Part shown: positions 26,826-36,012 of the stretch, piece by piece
Layout of the letters: each line of letters begins with the position of its first letter
Position numbering within the stretch: the first letter of the stretch is position 1
DNA from: an uncultured Bacteroidales bacterium
Lineage (GTDB): Bacteria; Bacteroidota; Bacteroidia; Bacteroidales; Barnesiellaceae
Length of the DNA: 64,000 nt
Assembly: GCA_949298955.1 (NCBI GenBank)
Contig: CASFYQ010000001.1
Location: forward strand, 310,001-374,000
Reading direction: 5' to 3'
Made by a program: the position numbers and the translations under genes
Notes under the pieces: model-generated
Database searches by the model: none
Told to the model about the DNA's origin: nothing
What the model saw: only the letters and a program-made list of their open reading frames with translations

Positions 26826-28108
26826 AATTGCATCTCTTTACGCTGTAATCCTAAAACCATACCATATATTCCCCATGGATAGGAAAGTGTTGCCATAGAA
26901 TAACTTAATGTATTATCACTATACATGGTAACAACCACCCCCAATAATGAAGAACCCGCAATAATTGCGCAAAGTCTTAAAACGACAGAATACTTTTTTT
27001 TATTATATATATATATACAATGAATAAATACCCCCAATGTAGAGACTATATATAAAGATAAGCCAACAATTCCATTATCACATAAAAGCACAAGGAAATC
27101 ACTATGTATTTGACCTCCTCGTCTCCAACCAACAACTTCTGTATACATATATTTTTGTACACGACCTGTCCCAGAGCCTATTAACTCATGATCTTCATAA
27201 AACCATTGCTTACAATCCTCCCATACCAGACCTCGTCCACTGGTATTGATATTGTTTTCATCCACATTTCCTGTGAGGAAATCATTTAGAGAGACTTCAT
27301 CTGGACGAAAATACATCTTGGCTTTAATACTAGGTATATAAAACAACGAAGCAACAGAAACTACTACTAATAATAATATAACAGGGACAGCCTTTAGTCG
27401 ATATTTAATTAGAGCAAATGCTGATAGCGCAACAAAAAGGCCCATAATATCCGTCCTAAAAACCCAAATAAAACAAGGCAATGAAAATATCACAAAAAAT
27501 ATCAAATTCTTTGTTTTCTTGTTGGAATAAAGGCTCAATGCCAAAGAAATAATCCCCATTGTTATATAATGAGTTGCCAATGCAGCTCTATTCCAAAATA
27601 CACCGGTAAACAAAGGTAAAAAAATTGGAACAAACCAAATAAAAATAGTAAATACTGCTACCCATCGAGCATTCAACATTGACTTTAATATAATCTCACG
27701 ATCCCTTACCACCGACGATGCAAACAATGCTAATAACAACGGATATATATATTTCAATATCATGCGAAAGCCAAACTCAACCGAAGGTGTATAAGAGAGA
27801 CCCCATATCTCCCATAAAAGAAATATAAAAAACAGAATTATAGGAAATGAAAAAACAGGAGATGAATGTGATTTATAAATACCTATTATGCAAAGAACCT
27901 CCAATACGGCCAAACGAATAGATAGAACAGGCATTAGACCGATTAACCCCGTAGCAAATATAAATATCAGAAGTAATTCAGTTCCTGTACAACGCATTTT
28001 CAGACTTCTATCAAACGGAGCAGATATAACGCCATAGGGTTTATATACCAAATAGAAGCCCATTACGGTCAATACAATAAAATATATAAAGCACAACAAG
28101 GTTGCCAT
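26822..28108 (-). CDS. Wzy-like O-antigen/capsule polymerase
   Basis: 428 residues with ten to twelve membrane helices and one larger periplasmic loop (about residues 265-340) that contains SGRGLVWEDCKQWFYEDHELIGSGTGRVQ and WRRGGQIHSDFLVLL. The R-x-x-x-W and H-x-x-x-L elements in that loop match the O-antigen ligase/polymerase (Wzy_C/WaaL) family. It would polymerise the undecaprenyl-linked repeat units on the periplasmic face after Wzx flips them. As usual for Wzy, sequence likeness is low, and the call rests on topology, loop motif and its presence with wzx, wzc and wza. No other polymerase candidate is in the locus. Confidence 0.87.
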   Translation of the reverse strand: MATLLCFIYFIVLTVMGFYLVYKPYGVISAPFDRSLKMRCTGTELLLIFIFATGLIGLMPVLSIRLAVLEVLCIIGIYKSHSSPVFSFPIILFFIFLLWEIWGLSYTPSVEFGFRMILKYIYPLLLALFASSVVRDREIILKSMLNARWVAVFTIFIWFVPIFLPLFTGVFWNRAALATHYITMGIISLALSLYSNKKTKNLIFFVIFSLPCFIWVFRTDIMGLFVALSAFALIKYRLKAVPVILLLVVVSVASLFYIPSIKAKMYFRPDEVSLNDFLTGNVDENNINTSGRGLVWEDCKQWFYEDHELIGSGTGRVQKYMYTEVVGWRRGGQIHSDFLVLLCDNGIVGLSLYIVSTLGVFIHCIYIYNKKKYSVVLRLCAIIAGSSLLGVVVTMYSDNTLSYSMATLSYPWGIYGMVLGLQRKEMQL

Positions 28109-29208
28109 TACGTCCTATTATTACACAGTTGACTAAATAAATTAATCCATCGAGGCATGATATTCTCGACATAGAATCGCTCGACCTCTTTAGTAGCCGC
28201 ATCCCCCATCCGTTGCCTCAACTCTTCAGCGTCCATCAATTGAGAAAGAGCTCTTCCAAACCCATCGATATCTTGAGGGGACACCAAAATTCCGGTATCT
28301 TTCGTGATGATTTCCCGAGGGCCACATTCACAATCAAAAGCCACACAAGGGAGCCCACACTCCATAGCCTCAGTTAACACTAAACCAAAGCCATCGGAAC
28401 GCGACGGAAAGGCATAAATACTACTCTTTACCATCTTTTCGCCGATATTCAATACCGGCTCATGAAGAGCCACTTGCTCCTCAATATGATATTTCGAAAT
28501 AAGCTCTTTCAATAGTTCATAATCTTGTCCGGAACCATAAAGAGACAATTTCCAGTCTGGATATCGAGGTGCAATTCGGCCAAAAGCCTCGACCAACAAA
28601 TCCATCCCTTTTGCTGGAGTAAAACTCCCTACCGATATGATTTCTTTATTTTTAGTTGTTGATTTCTTACTTGAACGAAACGAAAGAGGGTTATACACAT
28701 ACGTCATATTCGAAGGACTCCCCCATAACTGTACATCACGAGCAGTTAGACCGACCACCAAGTCAAATTTCTTCACATAATAGGCCAACCTTTTTTGTAG
28801 TAACCAAACTTTTAGCAAGTGCAGCGATTTGAATCGTATTCTCCGAATTCCTTTTACAAAGTTGACCAAAAAGTTTTTCGTATAATGAAACTCCAAAACT
28901 TTCTTACTTCCATCGTCAATATCATTTATAAAACTCAATTCATCACCCCCTACACATACCGTAACATCAGGATGAATAGTTTTAAGAGTTCTTTCCAAAG
29001 CAGCTCGATACTCTTGTCTACTCTTTAAATTTAATGATACCTTTTGTACCAACGGAGATAAAGGAAAAAACGGTTCCTCCTTTTCATCTTGCAAAATCAC
29101 ATATACAGAACAATCTGTATGATCTGCCAAATAATTCATTTTGGTAGTCAATACCCGCTCAGTTCCACCTGATTGATGTAATGATTTAATACAATAGGCT
29201 ATTCTCAT
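28108..29208 (-). CDS. GT4-family glycosyltransferase
   Basis: 366 residues from ATG 29208 (MRIAYCIKSLHQSGGTERV). An ATG 13 codons upstream is possible, but the chosen start places the GGTERV donor loop at the usual distance. TVCVGGDELSFI and EFHYTKN lie in the N-domain. The C-domain has ISVGSFTPAKGMDLLVEAF and SRSDGFGLVLTEAMECGLPCVAFDCECGP, the EX7E motif. It resembles the GT4 enzymes that follow wzy genes in many capsule loci (galactosyl- or GalNAc-transferases), but the donor cannot be stated. Its stop overlaps the wzy start by one base. Confidence 0.92.
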   Translation of the reverse strand: MRIAYCIKSLHQSGGTERVLTTKMNYLADHTDCSVYVILQDEKEEPFFPLSPLVQKVSLNLKSRQEYRAALERTLKTIHPDVTVCVGGDELSFINDIDDGSKKVLEFHYTKNFLVNFVKGIRRIRFKSLHLLKVWLLQKRLAYYVKKFDLVVGLTARDVQLWGSPSNMTYVYNPLSFRSSKKSTTKNKEIISVGSFTPAKGMDLLVEAFGRIAPRYPDWKLSLYGSGQDYELLKELISKYHIEEQVALHEPVLNIGEKMVKSSIYAFPSRSDGFGLVLTEAMECGLPCVAFDCECGPREIITKDTGILVSPQDIDGFGRALSQLMDAEELRQRMGDAATKEVERFYVENIMPRWINLFSQLCNNRT

Positions 29209-29264
29209 AACTACATCATTCCTTCCATCATTAAACAAGGTATGCAAACAAGAATGGTCATAAT

Positions 29265-30386
29265 CTACAAATGTAGTTTTTGTTTGAATTTATTTTTATA
29301 ATGAAAAAATATTGGATTTAAATCCTTAAAATTGATATTGATAAAACATTTTGTTCTCAAAAAATCTCTTATCCATGTCCATAACGAAATAGTACCATCT
29401 TTCACGTAAAGAAAATCTAAAGAATAATTCATCACATATATTTCATGAACTTTACTCTTATCAATACCCTTTTCTGGATTCAAATATAACGCATGCAAAT
29501 TTGCTCCCGCCACAGTCGCTGCATATGCCAAGCCTTCATTTCTGAAATTCACTTCCATAAAATAATTCTTATTATCCTTATGCAGAAATTCCACACTAAA
29601 AGGGCCATAGTAATGAGCTTGCTCCAAAAACCGAGAAACACCATCTACATTGATATCCAATTCTTGTATTGGTTTGAACAATCCATAAGCACCTGCACCA
29701 ACTAACCATGGATAATGACGAATCTTCCTCACTGCTCCAGCGATATAAATTTCCTTCTCTGTTCTCACTCCTATGCAATCAAGTTCATACTCTTTATCAA
29801 TAAACTCCTGCACAATAAAATCAAAGCAATGACTTTCCTCGGCTAAAGCATTTTGAACTTCATTTTGGTTTTGACAAATATGAATATCTCCTTTTTCTCC
29901 TTTCGTACTATTAAGAGGCTTCAATAGAATTGGATATTTTCCAGAAAGAGTATTCAAGCTATCTGATCGATGAAAAATTGCCGATTGAGGGACAGTCAAA
30001 CCACATTCTTCTGCCAATTTACACTGGGCATCTTTGTTAAACAATGCTCCTATTTGCTTCCCTCTTGCTGGTGTTCTATAATAAGGCGACAGTACAGGCT
30101 CATGCCCATCAATGAATACTGCAGCTTCGTCAAAACTACAAATTATATATTGTACCCATCTATCATCTTTCAACTGCTCCAATATTGGCAAACACTCCTC
30201 TATCTTTTGAATATGATAAACCTTAGTTTTTTTGAGATATTTACTCTTTGACACGAAACAGACATCTTCTTCACATTTAAGAATTAATATCTGCTTAATA
30301 TGGGACTCACCTAAACTACGAACAACACTCAACGTATTATTCGTAGAATCCCCTATAATAATAGCCCGCTTCCTATTCTCTGCCAT
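29265..30386 (-). CDS. ATP-grasp ligase of the polysaccharide locus
   Basis: 373 residues with the ATP-grasp fold: an N-terminal Rossmann-like part (RAIIIGDSTNNTLSVVRSLG), the ATP-binding core YPILLKPLNSTKGEKGDIHI, DFIVQEFIDKEYELDCIGV and the metal-binding end VEFLHKDNKNYFMEVNFRNEGLAY (Glu and Asn ligands). Carbamoyl-phosphate-synthase-like ATP-grasp proteins in glycan loci are thought to make amide or peptide bonds. Its ATG shares one base with the stop of the PIG-L deacetylase upstream, so the two are translationally coupled. An attractive reading is that the deacetylase frees an amine on an N-acetyl sugar and this enzyme acylates it with a carboxylate such as an amino acid; this is inference. 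Confidence 0.82.
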   Translation of the reverse strand: MAENRKRAIIIGDSTNNTLSVVRSLGESHIKQILILKCEEDVCFVSKSKYLKKTKVYHIQKIEECLPILEQLKDDRWVQYIICSFDEAAVFIDGHEPVLSPYYRTPARGKQIGALFNKDAQCKLAEECGLTVPQSAIFHRSDSLNTLSGKYPILLKPLNSTKGEKGDIHICQNQNEVQNALAEESHCFDFIVQEFIDKEYELDCIGVRTEKEIYIAGAVRKIRHYPWLVGAGAYGLFKPIQELDINVDGVSRFLEQAHYYGPFSVEFLHKDNKNYFMEVNFRNEGLAYAATVAGANLHALYLNPEKGIDKSKVHEIYVMNYSLDFLYVKDGTISLWTWIRDFLRTKCFININFKDLNPIFFHYKNKFKQKLHL

Positions 30387-31105
30387 TATTTTATTTTAAA
30401 ATAAAGTTCTTTTCTCCATCGATTAGCCCAAACAAAAACGGGTGGCAAAACTCCCGACCAAGGTCTGCCACAAGGTGCCTTGGGTTGTACATAGGCATCA
30501 ATCGCTTTATTCTTGCAAAAATGTTCCTCTTGGGTCAACTTTAAGACAAAAGCATTTTCTCTATCGATATTCCATACATTGTAATACCAAAACCACACAC
30601 AATACTCATAGAGAGAAATCGTAGACCCCTTCCCTATTAACTTTCGAACTATCTGCCCAGCCGCTAAATGATCGCTCCACCCCTCTCCTTTATGAGGTAC
30701 AAAGATCGACTTTGGCTGCAATGTTCCAATCAACTTTTTCAGCTGTCTCGTTTCCGGACAATCGAAAGCAATACTACCATCGGGATAATTCAAGAAATAA
30801 AGATTGCCCAATGGCAAACCCAATATTTCAGCAGCTTCCCAAGAAAGATTGCGACGAGACTCTATTAACGTAGATTCTCCAATTTCACAACAACCGGCAT
30901 GGCTCTTACCTCCACCCGATAAAATAACTACATCGACTTGCTTACCTTCATTCAACAATCGTTGTATCAGTCCCGAACAACCCAATACCTCATCATCGGG
31001 ATGCGGAGCTACAATCAATACTTTATCCGACATTACCAATTCTGAAGAATTTTGAAATAATACACGAAAAAGTAAGACTCTTATTCGACGAATAAAATTC
31101 TTCAT
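30386..31105 (-). CDS. PIG-L family N-acetylglucosaminyl deacetylase
   Basis: 239 residues. The zinc-site motif VLIVAPHPDDEVLGCSGLI (P-H-P-D-D-E) is at about residues 29-46, and PHKGEGWSDHLAAG supplies the distal HxxH-like His ligands. PIG-L enzymes (MshB, BshB, LpxC-unrelated) remove the acetyl from N-acetylglucosamine-containing substrates. The N-terminal 25 residues are basic and hydrophobic (RRIRVLLFRVLFQ) and may touch the membrane. Directly coupled to the ATP-grasp gene. The substrate, a sugar nucleotide or lipid-linked sugar, cannot be told from the sequence. Confidence 0.9.
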   Translation of the reverse strand: MKNFIRRIRVLLFRVLFQNSSELVMSDKVLIVAPHPDDEVLGCSGLIQRLLNEGKQVDVVILSGGGKSHAGCCEIGESTLIESRRNLSWEAAEILGLPLGNLYFLNYPDGSIAFDCPETRQLKKLIGTLQPKSIFVPHKGEGWSDHLAAGQIVRKLIGKGSTISLYEYCVWFWYYNVWNIDRENAFVLKLTQEEHFCKNKAIDAYVQPKAPCGRPWSGVLPPVFVWANRWRKELYFKIK

Positions 31106-31121
31106 AATATAAATTCTAAAA

Positions 31122-32228
31122 TTAGCTCCTAAATATATTTTTTTCTATTTCTGCTAAATACCGATCTGGATTCCACAACTCTTGATAACATTTACGAGCA
31201 TTCTTTGAATATAACTCATAGTGCTCCTGAATTGTAAGGATCGCCTTACCTACTTGACTCACATCAGTTACAAGAACTCCACATTCATATTTCTTTATAT
31301 AATCCAAAGACGGAAGATCTGACGCAATTACAGGAATACCACATTTAAGATAATTCCCTATTTTACCTGCAGCTAATCCCATATACAAAGCTCTGTATCC
31401 CAATTCTGGAACAGAATATAAGGCAATCCCAATATACGCCGAAGCAACAAGTTTATCCAAAACCTCATTGGGTACAGGCTGAATAGAAAAACGCACTTTT
31501 TCAGGAATATTATTAATCATATCCTTATAATAGGGGGATGTATTTACCATATGACTTGTATGAAAAACTAACACAAAGTTATCTGGCCAAGATCCTGTAG
31601 AGCAAGCTAATTCTTTGCACAAAAACCATTTTCCAAGTCCTCCTGAATGAAGAATAATTTTTTTATCCATAGGAATATTTAATTCTCCATATAGATAATT
31701 TTCTCCCTCATAACACATGGGAGTATATGATGCGTTGGGTAAAAAAAGAAACTTTTTTACGCCTATTTTATAATGTTCTTGTAAAAAAGCACTATGCCAC
31801 TGATCATGAGTTATTATGTATGAAGCACACTCTAAGCTCTTAGTTTCTTTCGAGCTATTTATATCTGGATATTCCAATAAAAAATTTATATATTTAATCG
31901 GTAATATTCTAGACAATCGTAGCAATAACATATTTGCAGAGGCATCCCCTCCAATAAAGAACTTGGGACGCCTCTTAGCCCAAACAGAGACACTCTTTAT
32001 CAGCAATTTTATTGATGTTGGCACCTCGAAAGCCTTACTCCGTTGCTTAACTAAACAAATACTAATATTATCTAACTGAAAATCAAATTGAGGATACTTC
32101 TCATTATATGCGGATACAATTGTAATATGATATCCTTGCTTTGATAGATAAATAATTAAAGTTTTTAGACTCGGGATTTTATCTAAAAACGGAACTCGAA
32201 GTAGTACAATTACATTTCTATTTTTCAT
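31122..32228 (-). CDS. glycosyltransferase, GT-B fold (GT4-like)
   Basis: 368 residues. VIVLLRVPFLDKIPSLKTLIIYLSKQGY is a GT-B N-terminal strand-helix unit. The C-domain includes KKIILHSGGLGKWFLC, a conserved turn, and YRALYMGLAAGKIGNYLKCGIPVIASDLPSL, which is a looser version of the EX7E region of GT4. It lacks a clean E-x7-E, so the family is less sure than for the other transferases. Very AT-rich. The first codons overlap the end of the pyruvyltransferase gene by 11 bases. Confidence 0.82.
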   Translation of the reverse strand: MKNRNVIVLLRVPFLDKIPSLKTLIIYLSKQGYHITIVSAYNEKYPQFDFQLDNISICLVKQRSKAFEVPTSIKLLIKSVSVWAKRRPKFFIGGDASANMLLLRLSRILPIKYINFLLEYPDINSSKETKSLECASYIITHDQWHSAFLQEHYKIGVKKFLFLPNASYTPMCYEGENYLYGELNIPMDKKIILHSGGLGKWFLCKELACSTGSWPDNFVLVFHTSHMVNTSPYYKDMINNIPEKVRFSIQPVPNEVLDKLVASAYIGIALYSVPELGYRALYMGLAAGKIGNYLKCGIPVIASDLPSLDYIKKYECGVLVTDVSQVGKAILTIQEHYELYSKNARKCYQELWNPDRYLAEIEKNIFRS

Positions 32229-33471
32229 GGTTCAATACTGCTGATATAAATGTGTCTCTCACTATCTTACCCAATTGACAACTTTTTTCACGCTGTTTCA
32301 CTCCTATTAGATCCAAATTTGCTATAATATGATTTATCTTAATTTTCATATTATCAAATGTCAGATTCTCTTCATCAATTACATCTGCCTCCAAATCATA
32401 TAATCTCAAAAAATCGCGTGTCTTAGGATGGTAAGAAATCGCTAGCAATGGAGTACCAACAGTAAGAGCAAATATAACAGAATGTGTTTTATGTCCTATA
32501 AACATACAACATTCTGACAATTCCAGCAAATGTTCTTGTGTCGTAGAGTCTTCATCATTATAGATTATAGAATCTTTATTCGTACACAATAACAAAATAT
32601 CAGCAATACATTTTCTATCATTTATAACAGCTCCTTTCATCTCATGAGGGAAAAATTTTATCCAATATCCTAATGAACAAAGATAATCTATTACCTGAGC
32701 CATTAAATTAATATATTTTTTATATTCCTCATCTGTCCGATACTCTGCATTATAAATTGTAATACCAACTATTTTCTTACGCTCTGAAGGTAATATATAT
32801 TTCTCTATTTCATTCTCTAATCCAATAACCGTTTCATAAGTTTTATTTATTGGAGTCGTAACTCCTAATGAGCGAATAGCCTCTTCAGACTGAATATCCC
32901 TTACATATATTTCTGACGATTCTAACAATTTTTTACATGCATATTGAAATTTTCTATTATGGAAATTAAAGGGGCCATATGTTTGCGACCACAAAATGAT
33001 GGGCTTATTATACATTGATGCTGTAAGTAAGTCAAAAAACAATTCACCTCTCAAATCAGCACAAAAACGAGTTGTTAAATGGTGACCACCTGTTGATATT
33101 ACTACATCAGATTTTCTTACTGCTTCTATGAACTTATTAGATGTATATAATTTCGATATCCAATATGGGATTTTCTTATTTTTATTAAAAAAGAAGACAA
33201 CCAGAGGTAGAGCTATATATCTCATAAAACGTCGATATTCCCATGCAATCCTATTTCTAGGAGAAAAGTTTGAGACATCCCATCCCCACGGAACTATATT
33301 AACTTTTGACGATTTCATAATAGAATCCTTTTCAGACCACCATTGAGGCCTACTCGTACTTAAACATATTTTGCTTATACTTTTACTTTTTAATAATTCT
33401 CGTATTTCGCAATATGCTACAGCTCTATCTCCCTTATTTCCGGCATATTGGTTAATGATTAACACTCTCAT
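32218..33471 (-). CDS. polysaccharide pyruvyl transferase family protein (WcaK-like)
   Basis: 417 residues. NQYAGNKGDRAVAYCEI at the N-terminus is the N-x-G-D-x-A motif of the pyruvyl transferase family, DVVISTGGHHLTTRF is the GG motif of the N-domain, and ECCMFIGHKTHSVIFALTVGTPLLAISYHPKTRDFL is the C-domain signature with the GxRxH-like Gly-His. These enzymes put ketal-linked pyruvate from PEP on sugars of the growing glycan and give it negative charge; some family members have other roles. It sits beside a nitroreductase-family gene, a pairing seen in many exopolysaccharide loci. AT-rich cassette gene. Confidence 0.88.
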   Translation of the reverse strand: MRVLIINQYAGNKGDRAVAYCEIRELLKSKSISKICLSTSRPQWWSEKDSIMKSSKVNIVPWGWDVSNFSPRNRIAWEYRRFMRYIALPLVVFFFNKNKKIPYWISKLYTSNKFIEAVRKSDVVISTGGHHLTTRFCADLRGELFFDLLTASMYNKPIILWSQTYGPFNFHNRKFQYACKKLLESSEIYVRDIQSEEAIRSLGVTTPINKTYETVIGLENEIEKYILPSERKKIVGITIYNAEYRTDEEYKKYINLMAQVIDYLCSLGYWIKFFPHEMKGAVINDRKCIADILLLCTNKDSIIYNDEDSTTQEHLLELSECCMFIGHKTHSVIFALTVGTPLLAISYHPKTRDFLRLYDLEADVIDEENLTFDNMKIKINHIIANLDLIGVKQREKSCQLGKIVRDTFISAVLNHEK

Positions 33472-33501
33472 ACAAATTAAATTTAAATACTTTATATTAT
33501 T

Positions 33502-34428
33502 CTATACAATACTTTTTCTTTGAGGCGTACAATATGAATACTCTGCATATCCCATTACAGCACAACATACAATAATATATTCTCTCGGAATATTAAGATA
33601 CTCTCTTAAAAGAATCTCTTCTTGCTCACTCTTTTGAGCCCATGTTAATATCGAGCCACTAATATTCATTGTATAAGCTGTTAAAAAAACATTCTGAATT
33701 CCTAAACTAGTATCTAATACTGGTAAATACAATTCTGTAGGCCAAACATAACCACGACAATCAGCTGTAAACACCCAAAATGAAGGTATATAATCACTAA
33801 AACCTGTACCTCCTTTACAGCAAGCCAAACACTTTTTTGATAAGTCAGGATTATTCGTAACAAATAGTTGTATAGGCTGTTTATTACAACTACTTGCAGA
33901 CCAATTCACGACCTCCTTCAACTGCCTTATTACGACTTCTGAGATTTGTTGTGGCTTAAATACTCGATTAGATCGTCGTTGCTTAATTAATGAAAATAAA
34001 TCTTCATAACTAATTTGCGATGTTACAGGGTCTCCACGAAAAGGTTCAAAAGACTTAGGATCTCGCTGAAGCATTTCATACTTCTCCAGTTTCGATTCTG
34101 CCCATATATATGTGGCATCTTTACCATATTTTGTTTCTGACAACTTTCTTATCAGCAATTTCAAGTTCTCATATACACTTTTACTATGCCCGGGTTCAGC
34201 ATCACTCCTATGCAAGCCCTTATCTAGTATATGAGCATATTTACGCATTAAAAGAACATCTTTCTCAGGACTATCTTGCAAAGATAGATTCATATATCTT
34301 TCGGCATCCTCTATAATCGATTTATAATATGATGGAACTATAATAAATCCATTTGCAACCAATTTATAATACTTAAATGGTAACAATCTTCTTAATATTT
34401 TAGCAATAAATGTTTTCAGCCTTTTCAT
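33502..34428 (-). CDS. nitroreductase-family flavoprotein in the polysaccharide locus
   Basis: 308 residues. Residues 1-130 are a helical extension not found in ordinary nitroreductases (LLPFKYYKLVANGFIIVPSYYKSIIEDAERYMNLS...). The nitroreductase domain begins at about 135: SLIKQRRSNRVFKPQQIS and VVNWSASSCNKQPIQLFV match the FMN-binding R-R-S-x-R and S-x-x-N-x-Q-P motifs, and SLGIQNVFLTAYTMNISGSILTW continues the fold. Substrate unknown. In other glycan loci such proteins occur with WcaK-type pyruvyl transferases, as here. The ATG overlaps the stop of wzx (ATGA). It may oxidise or reduce a sugar-linked group; this is a guess from context. Confidence 0.83.
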   Translation of the reverse strand: MKRLKTFIAKILRRLLPFKYYKLVANGFIIVPSYYKSIIEDAERYMNLSLQDSPEKDVLLMRKYAHILDKGLHRSDAEPGHSKSVYENLKLLIRKLSETKYGKDATYIWAESKLEKYEMLQRDPKSFEPFRGDPVTSQISYEDLFSLIKQRRSNRVFKPQQISEVVIRQLKEVVNWSASSCNKQPIQLFVTNNPDLSKKCLACCKGGTGFSDYIPSFWVFTADCRGYVWPTELYLPVLDTSLGIQNVFLTAYTMNISGSILTWAQKSEQEEILLREYLNIPREYIIVCCAVMGYAEYSYCTPQRKSIV

Positions 34429-35966
34429 TTCCTTTTATTTATAAATCTATATACAAATTTTTTCATCCCCGATGTAAATACAAATAGTAAAGCCATACTA
34501 CTTATCGAATATAATAATACAATTACAATTGCATACAAAATCCAAGATAAGAAAGAGTGAAATGGATTTATATCAAGTACTGGTAAAAGGAATAGCTCAA
34601 TAGCAATCCATGGAATAAATATCAAAATCATATACTTTATCCAATTCCCCCAATAAGAAAACACACTTTCTTTAAATCCACAATGATATAAGAAATAAGG
34701 CTTCCAAATTCCAACAATGAGTATTTGACTTGTTATTCCACCCATCAGTACTCCAGGTAATCCATATAAATTACCGCAAATAATAGCAGTTCCAAGGTTT
34801 AATACAATCTCTGCAATAGGAGCCCAAACATCACGAAATAAGCCGTATCCATATAAGAATTGCATTACCCCCCCTCGAGTATAACTTATAAATATACTAA
34901 TCGTTATTAAAACAAGAATTATATGATTTAATATATACTCTTTTCCTAACCATAAAGCAATAAATGGATCTATTAAATGATAGATTGAGAAACATATCGT
35001 TCCTGCAATAAAATAGCGAGCACTAAGTAATTCCCAAAATACAGATTTTATTTTGTTCTTATTTCCTTCTGCTATCAAATTTCCTATACCCGCCCCTGTG
35101 CTTTCCAAGAAAGTATTAACAAAAACGGCCAACTTATCTGTTATAATTGTATAATTACCATAAAAAGCTACTATTTTCAGATTTACAAATGTATATATCA
35201 AAAACGGAGTCGTTTGCCATTGAACTATACCACTAATTTTTTGCACAAACAACTGTTTGGTGTATTTCATTACCTCGGGGTATTTCTTGAAGAGTTGCTT
35301 GCCCAAGCGGACTTCGCTGTGTAACCAGGGATAAACTTGATTGATTTTCCAGTTGAGTATAAAGGAGTAGATGACACCAAATGTCAACTCTATCACGACC
35401 CACAGGTAGTAGCTACCCGTGTAGTAGGCACTTGCCATTTGGATAAGGGTCTTGATAATCGTTGCCGTTTGGAAATAGGCAGTGACCACGTAGTTCTTCT
35501 GATCGGCTCCTAAAAGGGTTTGCTTGTAGTTGGCAAAATAGCCGATTAGCGATGATGCCAAAAAGGAGAAATAGGCAAAGAAGATGATGCCCATCTCGAA
35601 TTGGGTATCGGGGAATATCAACGGGAGGAAGCAGGCCAAAATAATGCCGGCGCCCAAGATGATAAATCCTATCCAACGATAGAGATACCCGAATACCGAG
35701 ATAATCTCGTTGATTTTCGCTTCATCGTGATCGAACAGGGGTTTGTACAGCACATACCCGATGGCACTGCCAATGCCCAGTTCTGCCAAGTTCAAGAACC
35801 CGAGAAGATTTTGCAGAGTTCCCGTGAGCCCTACAAAATCGGCTCCCAGGGTATCGAGAAAAATCTTTCGGGAAAAGAACGAAAGGACAAGGGTCAAAAA
35901 GTAGAATATGAGATTGACTCTCGCATTCAACAACGACTTTTTGACCCGAGACTCTTGTTGAGGCAT
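34425..35966 (-). CDS. Wzx-type oligosaccharide flippase
   Basis: 513 residues with about 12-14 membrane helices, of the MATE/polysaccharide-export fold. NLIFYFLTLVLSFFSRKIFLDTLGADFVGLTGTLQ is the family's N-terminal pattern, with TLGADFVGL conserved in Bacteroidales flippases. It would flip the undecaprenyl-PP-linked repeat unit to the periplasm. The gene is visibly mosaic: from its start to about 35250 the DNA has chromosomal composition (28 G+C in the 60 bases from 35641, counted by eye), while the rest is AT-rich like the cassette. The specificity-carrying C-terminal half therefore seems to have been exchanged with the cassette. Confidence 0.92.
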   Translation of the reverse strand: MPQQESRVKKSLLNARVNLIFYFLTLVLSFFSRKIFLDTLGADFVGLTGTLQNLLGFLNLAELGIGSAIGYVLYKPLFDHDEAKINEIISVFGYLYRWIGFIILGAGIILACFLPLIFPDTQFEMGIIFFAYFSFLASSLIGYFANYKQTLLGADQKNYVVTAYFQTATIIKTLIQMASAYYTGSYYLWVVIELTFGVIYSFILNWKINQVYPWLHSEVRLGKQLFKKYPEVMKYTKQLFVQKISGIVQWQTTPFLIYTFVNLKIVAFYGNYTIITDKLAVFVNTFLESTGAGIGNLIAEGNKNKIKSVFWELLSARYFIAGTICFSIYHLIDPFIALWLGKEYILNHIILVLITISIFISYTRGGVMQFLYGYGLFRDVWAPIAEIVLNLGTAIICGNLYGLPGVLMGGITSQILIVGIWKPYFLYHCGFKESVFSYWGNWIKYMILIFIPWIAIELFLLPVLDINPFHSFLSWILYAIVIVLLYSISSMALLFVFTSGMKKFVYRFINKRK

Positions 35967-36012
35967 AGATTCTTATTCTCCTGCAATACTGTATAGTGTC
36001 TGAGACATGTAT

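Larger units (their letters stand above)
22259..35250. other. AT-rich, probably exchanged polysaccharide cassette
   Basis: From within wzx (about 35250) to the end of the acyltransferase gene at 22259, genes are much more AT-rich than flanking DNA (for example 13 G+C in the 60 bases from 26101, counted by eye). It contains the repeat-unit specific genes: nitroreductase, pyruvyltransferase, most transferases, PIG-L, ATP-grasp, wzy and acyltransferases. The GT4 gene 28.1-29.2 kb and the PIG-L gene are somewhat less AT-rich, so it may itself be composite. Confidence 0.75.

Noticed and set aside
22259..35250. Integrated mobile element
   Set aside because: No integrase, transposase, direct repeats or tRNA site; homologous replacement fits better.
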